This document shows, one piece after another, positions 56,842 to 64,000 of a DNA stretch of 64,000 bases. The stretch is from contig NZ_QZWI01000001.1 in NCBI RefSeq assembly GCF_003614975.1, forward strand, positions 930,001 through 994,000, read 5' to 3'. Under the pieces are notes generated by a model. The model saw only the letters and a program-made list of their open reading frames with translations, was not told where the DNA came from and did not search any database. The stretch is from Rahnella bruchi. GTDB lineage: Bacteria; Pseudomonadota; Gammaproteobacteria; Enterobacterales; Enterobacteriaceae. Position numbers and translations under genes: made by a program. Positions within the stretch are counted from its first letter, which is position 1; every line of letters starts with the position of its first letter.

Positions 56842-57744
56842 ATGAAACGCCCGGACTATAGAACGCTGCAGGCACTGGATGCGGTGATCCGCGAGCGCGG
56901 TTTTGAGCGCGCAGCACAGAAGCTTTGCATCACTCAATCGGCGGTCTCTCAGCGCATTAAACAACTGGAAAATTTGTTCGGCCAGCCTTTGCTGGTGCGT
57001 ACTGTACCGCCCCGTCCGACCGAACAGGGTCAGAAATTACTCGCATTGCTGCATCAGGTGGAACTGCTGGAAGAAGAGTGGCTGGGCAGTGACAGCAATA
57101 ATGAAAGCAACGATACGCCATTGCTGCTTTCGCTGGCGGTCAACGCCGACAGTCTGGCGACCTGGCTGTTACCAGCGCTGAAATCGGTGCTGGTCGATTC
57201 GCCTATCCGTCTGAATTTGCAGGTCGAAGATGAAACGCGCACGCAGGAACGTCTGCGTCGCGGCGAAGTGGTCGGTGCGGTGAGTATTCAGCCACAGCCG
57301 CTGCCGAGTTGTCTGGTGGATCAGCTTGGCGCGCTGGACTATTTATTTGTCGGTTCCAAACCGTTTGCCGATCGCTATTTCCCGAATGGTGTCACCCGCT
57401 CCGCCTTGCTGAAAGCACCAGCGGTGGCGTTTGACCATCTGGATGATATGCACCAGGCCTTTCTGCAACAGAACTTCGATCTGTCGCCGGGCAGCGTTCC
57501 GTGTCATATCGTTAACTCGTCGGAAGCCTTCGTGCAGCTGGCCCGTCAGGGCACCACCTGTTGTATGATCCCGCATTTACAGATTGAGAAAGAGCTGGAA
57601 AGCGGTGAACTGATTGACCTGACACCCGGCCTGTTCCAGCGTCGTATGCTTTACTGGCATCGGTTTGCGCCGGAAAGCCGCATGATGCGTAAAGTTACCG
57701 ACGCGCTGATCGCCCACGGCCATCAGGTATTGCGTCAGGACTGA
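56842..57744 (+). CDS. argP: LysR-type regulator ArgP (IciA)
   Basis: ArgP responds to lysine and arginine and activates argO, dapB, lysC and others. The 300-residue protein has the helix-turn-helix [27 protein letters not shown] (recognised by [14 protein letters not shown]) and the specific [25 protein letters not shown] start at ATG 56842; the frame is open 46 codons back. Its target argO is ~1 kb downstream on the other strand. Confidence 0.95.
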   Translation: MKRPDYRTLQALDAVIRERGFERAAQKLCITQSAVSQRIKQLENLFGQPLLVRTVPPRPTEQGQKLLALLHQVELLEEEWLGSDSNNESNDTPLLLSLAVNADSLATWLLPALKSVLVDSPIRLNLQVEDETRTQERLRRGEVVGAVSIQPQPLPSCLVDQLGALDYLFVGSKPFADRYFPNGVTRSALLKAPAVAFDHLDDMHQAFLQQNFDLSPGSVPCHIVNSSEAFVQLARQGTTCCMIPHLQIEKELESGELIDLTPGLFQRRMLYWHRFAPESRMMRKVTDALIAHGHQVLRQD

Positions 57745-57840
57745 TAAAAATTTCCGGTGTGAAAAGCGGCGCTTACCTGCTTTTCTCCCGGACCATCTCG
57801 AGCAATGCCCGCAGTGCCGCAGGCACATGTCCACAAACAA

Positions 57841-57864
57841 AAAACCCGCCGGAGCGGGTTTTTT
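57841..57864. terminator. bidirectional terminator between argP and yggE
   Basis: AAAACCCGC (57841-57849), CGGA loop, GCGGGTTTT (57854-57862) and further T. It serves two convergent genes. Confidence 0.88.
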
Positions 57865-57883
57865 CATTATGACGGCGTCATTT

Positions 57884-58624
57884 TTACTGCGCGGGTGCCG
57901 GAGCCTGCGGCTGCAATTCGAACACCACATCGACCTGATCGTCGAAGTGAATGCTTTGCTGCTCGTAAGTCTGTGCGACATCGCTCTGACCTGCGGCTTC
58001 GGCGGTTTTATACATCCGCGCCACCGGCATAGGCTGATAGTTGGCTACGTGATAGCGAATGCTGTAAACCGGCCCCAGTTTGGTGTGGAAACCTTCGGCC
58101 AGAGATTTTGCCTGCTGCGTGGCGTTTTCAATCGCTTTCTGACGTGCTTCATCACGGAATTTATCCGGATTTGCCACGCCCAGTTCAACCGCACGCACTT
58201 CATTCAGACCTGATTTCAGTGCGCCATCCAGAAGCTCGTTCAGTTTGTCCAGCTGACGCAATGTCACCTGAACCTGACGCACGGCACGATAGCCTTTCAG
58301 CTGTGAGGTACCGTCTTTCAGGTAGTTATATTCCGGCTGAGTGCGCAGGTTGGCCGCATTGATATCTTTCTTCTCAATGCCGTTTTTTTGCAGGAAAGCA
58401 AAATATTCCGCGACGCGCTCATCGGCCTGTTTCTTGGCGCTGGCTGAATCATTCGCCGACACGCTGACTTCAATTGCCAGCGTCGCGATATCCGGCGTTG
58501 CATCAACGCTCGCCGTGCCTGACGTCACCACATGCGGCCCGGCAGGTAATTCCGCCGCTTGCAACGCCAAAGGTAATGTCCCTAATCCCAACATCGCTGC
58601 TACAGCTAATGCTTTCAGTTTCAC
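57884..58624 (-). CDS. yggE: SIMPL-domain periplasmic protein YggE
   Basis: A 246-residue protein, the same length as in E. coli. I place the start at GTG 58624 (KLKALAVAAMLGLGTLPLA) because GGAGG lies in front and a proper signal peptide results. The SIMPL domain shows HVVTSGTASVDATPDIATLAIEV and ANLRTQPEYNY. E. coli YggE is linked to reduced oxidative stress, but the mechanism is not known. It is downstream of argO, as in E. coli. Confidence 0.92.
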   Translation of the reverse strand: MKLKALAVAAMLGLGTLPLALQAAELPAGPHVVTSGTASVDATPDIATLAIEVSVSANDSASAKKQADERVAEYFAFLQKNGIEKKDINAANLRTQPEYNYLKDGTSQLKGYRAVRQVQVTLRQLDKLNELLDGALKSGLNEVRAVELGVANPDKFRDEARQKAIENATQQAKSLAEGFHTKLGPVYSIRYHVANYQPMPVARMYKTAEAAGQSDVAQTYEQQSIHFDDQVDVVFELQPQAPAPAQ

Positions 58625-58728
58625 AGTGCCTCCATTAATCATCAAAGATCTGGCAATAGATAGGTCAAAACAATCTGCGAAACCGTAGCATAATCCGTTA
58701 CAACTGAAACTAAGATTAGTGACAAAAC

Positions 58729-59346
58729 TTAAAATACGCCGGTCTGACGCGCCAATTGTACGGCAATGCCCCACATAATCGTGCCAACGATAAAGTTGAT
58801 GACCCGCTGCACTTTGCCGGTATTCAGCCACGGCGCCAGCATGGCGGCGAGAATAGCCAGCCCGAAGAACCAAATGACGGAAGCACTGACCGCACCGAGC
58901 GCAAACCACGAACGCTCATCGTGACTCAGGCTGCCGCCGAGACTCCCCAGCACCACAAAGGTATCCAGATAAACATGCGGATTCAGCCAGGTGACCGCCA
59001 GCATACTGACGACGATTTTCCAGCGGCTTTGTTTCGCCACTTCCGCCTGCGCCAGTTCGGGATTTTTACTGAATGCCGTGCGAAACGCACCCCAGCCATA
59101 CCAGAGTAAAAATGCCACACCGCCCCAGCTCACCAGTAACAGCAACATAGGGGATTTGCTCAGCAGCGCGCTGCCGCCAAAAATGCCGCCGCAGATCAGC
59201 GCGATGTCGCTCAGCGCGCATAATCCGGCAATCATCAGGTGATACTGACGGCGAATGCCCTGATTCATTACAAACGCATTCTGCGGGCCAATCGGTAAAA
59301 TCATTGCGGCGCTCATCGCCAGTCCTTGCAGGAAAATAGCCAGCAC
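58729..59346 (-). CDS. argO: L-arginine exporter ArgO
   Basis: A LysE-family exporter that removes excess arginine and lysine. The 205-residue protein has six hydrophobic segments with [21 protein letters not shown] and [19 protein letters not shown], the LysE hallmarks. I start at GTG 59346, after AAGGAT; no ATG fits before the first helix. ArgP, encoded nearby, activates it in E. coli. Confidence 0.93.
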   Translation of the reverse strand: MLAIFLQGLAMSAAMILPIGPQNAFVMNQGIRRQYHLMIAGLCALSDIALICGGIFGGSALLSKSPMLLLLVSWGGVAFLLWYGWGAFRTAFSKNPELAQAEVAKQSRWKIVVSMLAVTWLNPHVYLDTFVVLGSLGGSLSHDERSWFALGAVSASVIWFFGLAILAAMLAPWLNTGKVQRVINFIVGTIMWGIAVQLARQTGVF

Positions 59347-59490
59347 GGGATATCCTTCAGAGAGTTGATAACAGAAAGTGGATAACAGAGATTGCGCGCA
59401 GTGTAAGGGCTTTTCTGGCATAAGAGGAAATGGATATTTCTAATCGCTCATTAGACTGGCTTATAAACACAAATCGTCAATCTGCGGCAT

Positions 59491-59511
59491 AAAAAAAGCG
59501 CCCGCAGGCGC
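59491..59511 (-). terminator. terminator of mscS
   Basis: On the minus strand GCGCC-TGCG-GGCGC (complement of 59498-59511) is followed by seven T (complement of 59491-59497), 31 bases past the mscS stop. Confidence 0.85.
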
Positions 59512-59541
59512 CTCTGAAAATCTGGATCCGGCAAGAATCGG

Positions 59542-60429
59542 TTACTCGAACGAGCGTCGTTCTTCCTGCTGGTTGTCTGCCGCATTCGCCACCTGATAAA
59601 GGTGAACATCCATTTGCGGGTAAGCAATATTGATTTTGTTTTTATCCAGGGCGCGCTTGAACGATTCCAGCAGATCCCATTTCACGTTCTGCGCATCGCC
59701 GTTGTTGGTCCATGCGTACACGATAAAATTCAGGGTAGACGCTGCCATTTCGTTCAGACGAACCACGACATCTTTATCTTTCAAAACGCGCGGATCGGCA
59801 GAAACGATCTCGGTCAGAAGTTGCTTGACCAGATCGATGTCAGAGTCATAACCCACGCCAATGGTCAGGTCGATACGACTGGTCGGTTCGCGGGAGTTGT
59901 TGATGATATTGCCGGCGATGATTTTTCCGTTTGGCACCACAATGATTTTGTTGTCAGGCGTACGCAGGGTGGTCGAGAAAATTTGCACCTGAGTGACCGT
60001 ACCGGCTACACCACCGAGATCAACATACTCACCGGCGCGGAACGGACGGAAGATCACCAGCAAAACGCCTGCTGCAAAGTTAGAAAGCGACCCCTGTAAT
60101 GCCAGACCAACGGCCAGACCGGCGGCACCGATGACCGCAATCACGGACGTGGTTTGCACGCCAATTCGCCCCAGAACCGCAATCAGCGTGAACGCGATAA
60201 TCGCGTAACGCACCATAGCGGAAAGGAAATCGGAAACTGTGATATCAATGCCACGAATTTTTAAGACCCGGCTGACGGCACCGGAGACGGCACGGGCGAT
60301 AATCATACCGATAATCAGAATGAAAATAGCAGCCACAATATTCACAGCATAATGAAGCAGTAACGCCTGGTTTCTCACCAGCCAGTTGCCAGCATTATTA
60401 ATGCTGCCCACAACTTTTAAATCATCCAT
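59542..60429 (-). CDS. mscS: small-conductance mechanosensitive channel MscS
   Basis: MscS opens under membrane tension to release solutes on osmotic downshock. The 295-residue protein has three membrane helices; the pore helix TM3 carries the alternating Gly/Ala pattern [23 protein letters not shown], and the beta domain follows ([26 protein letters not shown]). The end is ~9 residues longer than in E. coli ([14 protein letters not shown]). It follows argO in the E. coli order. Confidence 0.95.
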   Translation of the reverse strand: MDDLKVVGSINNAGNWLVRNQALLLHYAVNIVAAIFILIIGMIIARAVSGAVSRVLKIRGIDITVSDFLSAMVRYAIIAFTLIAVLGRIGVQTTSVIAVIGAAGLAVGLALQGSLSNFAAGVLLVIFRPFRAGEYVDLGGVAGTVTQVQIFSTTLRTPDNKIIVVPNGKIIAGNIINNSREPTSRIDLTIGVGYDSDIDLVKQLLTEIVSADPRVLKDKDVVVRLNEMAASTLNFIVYAWTNNGDAQNVKWDLLESFKRALDKNKINIAYPQMDVHLYQVANAADNQQEERRSFE

Positions 60430-60473
60430 TTAAAGTACCTCAAAATTACACCCTGACGGGCTGTAAGAAAACA

Positions 60474-60497
60474 AAACTGCCCGACGAGGCGGGCAGC
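60474..60497 (-). terminator. terminator of lacY
   Basis: On the minus strand CTGCCCG-CCTCGT-CGGGCAG (complement of 60478-60496) is followed by TTTTGTTTTC. It lies ~70 bases past the lacY stop. Confidence 0.75.
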
Positions 60498-60564
60498 AAG
60501 TGTGCTTTAAGGTTAACTAACAAAGTCATGAAGTGCCAATTCTGCACGAAAGACTTCCGGTGAA

Positions 60565-61833
60565 TTAAGAATTCGCGTGGCTGTTTTTTAACGTTTCCGC
60601 AGTTTTGAATGCCTGAAGAGGTCCGCGGCCACTCAGCGTGAAAGCTGAGATTATCGTGAAGGTCAGTGCCACCAGACCAAGGATCAGATAGGTTCCGTGG
60701 AAACCGATGCGGTCATACATGTTCCCGGCAAAGACGGACATAAACATGATCGCCACCTGTTTGAAGAAGCAGAATGTGACCAGATAAATCGTCGCGGAGA
60801 ACCGTACTTCAAACACTGATGTGATGTATTTGAAACAGCCCACAATCAGGAAAGGTATTTCAAACATATGCAGCGTTTTCAGCACCACCACTTCCAGTGG
60901 CGTTGAAGCAAATGAAGAACCGATGATGCGCACTGACATAATCATCCCGGCCAGCAGCAACGCATTCTTGCCACCAATACGGTTCACAATCAGCGGCGCG
61001 AAGAACATGATGCAGGCGTTGAGCAATTCACCCATCGTGGTCACATAGCCAAAGACCCTGGTTCCTTCGGAAGATGATGAGAAGAACGAGGTAAAGAAGT
61101 TGGCAAATTGCTGGTCGAATACGTCATAAGTGCAGGAAACACCAATCACGTACAGCGCCAGGAACCACAGTTTTTTGTCTTTCAGCAGTTCGAGCGCAAG
61201 TTTGAGATTGAAGGGTTTGGAGTTGGCTCCCAGTTCATTGGCCACGCGGGCGCTCGACGTGACTTCCGGTTTGGCGATCAGCAACAGAATGGCGAGGATC
61301 ACCGCACAGCCGGAGCCGAGCCAGAACACGAATTCGTTGTTGATGGTAAACATGATGCCGACCACTGACGCACACAGTGCCCAGCCGACACAACCAAACA
61401 TTCGCGCACGACCAAATTCAAAGCTGCTGCGGCGGCTGACTTTTTCGATGTAGGCCTCAATGGCTGGCGCACCGGCGTTGTAAATCAGACCGAGATAAAT
61501 TCCGCCGACCACTGATCCCAGATAAATGTTTATCTTCAGCAACGGGCCAAACACGTAGATAAAGAATGGCGCGAACAAAACCAGCATGCCGGTGATGATC
61601 CACAGCAAATGCTTTTTCAGCCCCAGTTTATCGGCCAGTAAACCAAACACCGGCTGGAACATTAGCGAGAATAACGAAATGCTGGCGAAGATAATGCCGG
61701 TGTCGCTTTTACTGATGTGATTGATGTCATGGAGCCAGATCGGGAAGAACGGGAAGTAGGCGCCCATGATGAAAAAGTAAAAGAAGAAGAACAGCCCGAA
61801 CATCCAAAAGTTAGTATTTTTCAGGTAATACAT
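60565..61833 (-). CDS. lacY: lactose permease LacY
   Basis: LacY is the proton-coupled lactose symporter. The 422-residue protein opens [20 protein letters not shown], like E. coli LacY, and keeps the functional residues: [11 protein letters not shown] (Arg144, Cys148), [16 protein letters not shown] (Glu269), NRIGGKN (Arg302) and [10 protein letters not shown] (His322, Glu325). I start at ATG 61833 after AAGGAA. It follows lacZ with a 58-base gap. No lacA gene follows; mscS comes next. Confidence 0.96.
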   Translation of the reverse strand: MYYLKNTNFWMFGLFFFFYFFIMGAYFPFFPIWLHDINHISKSDTGIIFASISLFSLMFQPVFGLLADKLGLKKHLLWIITGMLVLFAPFFIYVFGPLLKINIYLGSVVGGIYLGLIYNAGAPAIEAYIEKVSRRSSFEFGRARMFGCVGWALCASVVGIMFTINNEFVFWLGSGCAVILAILLLIAKPEVTSSARVANELGANSKPFNLKLALELLKDKKLWFLALYVIGVSCTYDVFDQQFANFFTSFFSSSSEGTRVFGYVTTMGELLNACIMFFAPLIVNRIGGKNALLLAGMIMSVRIIGSSFASTPLEVVVLKTLHMFEIPFLIVGCFKYITSVFEVRFSATIYLVTFCFFKQVAIMFMSVFAGNMYDRIGFHGTYLILGLVALTFTIISAFTLSGRGPLQAFKTAETLKNSHANS

Positions 61834-61891
61834 AAGCAGTTTCCTTACGTCTGAATGTCGCGCCGTGGCAAAATCGCCACGGCGCAGGCGG

Positions 61892-64000
<2,109 letters not shown>

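Overview
The window is a chromosomal segment of an enterobacterium. The housekeeping proteins are close to their Escherichia coli counterparts. The tmRNA tag decodes as ANDENYALAA, and 6S RNA follows zapA as it does in enterics. The combination of genes, the moderate GC content and the presence of lacZY suggest Rahnella or a close relative in Yersiniaceae (Ewingella, Rouxiella, Serratia). The genus is an inference from memory of such genomes and was not tested.

Layout. 1-9066 is conserved core: trmN6 (cut by the window start), srmB, grcA, ung, grpE, nadK, recN, bamE, rnfH-ratA, smpB and ssrA. Textbook control sites are visible here: two FNR boxes at grcA, a sigma-32 promoter at grpE and two LexA boxes at recN. 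9067-27023 is accessory. It holds an orphan amino-acid binding protein behind a leader hairpin, a galactitol cluster (gatR divergent from gatZABCD-gatY), two GNAT acetyltransferases, ada with a candidate Ada box, and an operon of M20 hydrolase, binding protein, M28 peptidase and a GNAT gene with an internal deletion, divergent from a LysR regulator. A PhzF-like protein and a lone siderophore-type N-hydroxylase complete it.

27086-42521 is core (trhA/yqfA, an HD hydrolase, ygfF) interrupted by two divergent sugar systems. On the minus strand is an eight-gene operon: DeoR regulator, binding protein, ATPase, two permeases, allulose-6-phosphate epimerase, ROK kinase and ribokinase-type kinase. On the plus strand are PTS IIB, PTS IIC and a GH38 alpha-mannosidase. 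The 843-bp gap between them carries two CRP-like boxes flanking four copies of TGACCGTT, then an unexplained open frame and an intrinsic-terminator hairpin ahead of the PTS genes. This is the most interesting part of the window.

42669-60429 is again core, in an order close to E. coli: gcvPHT, ubiI-ubiH-pepP-ygfB, zapA, ssrS, fau, then serA, rpiA, argP, yggE, argO, mscS. The acid-shock gene asr, with an expanded 60-bp repeat, and a tiny ydgU-like membrane protein sit between fau and serA. 60565-64000 holds lacY and the 3' part of lacZ, which runs off the end of the window.

All functions come from reading the translated sequences and from recalled family knowledge; no searches were run.
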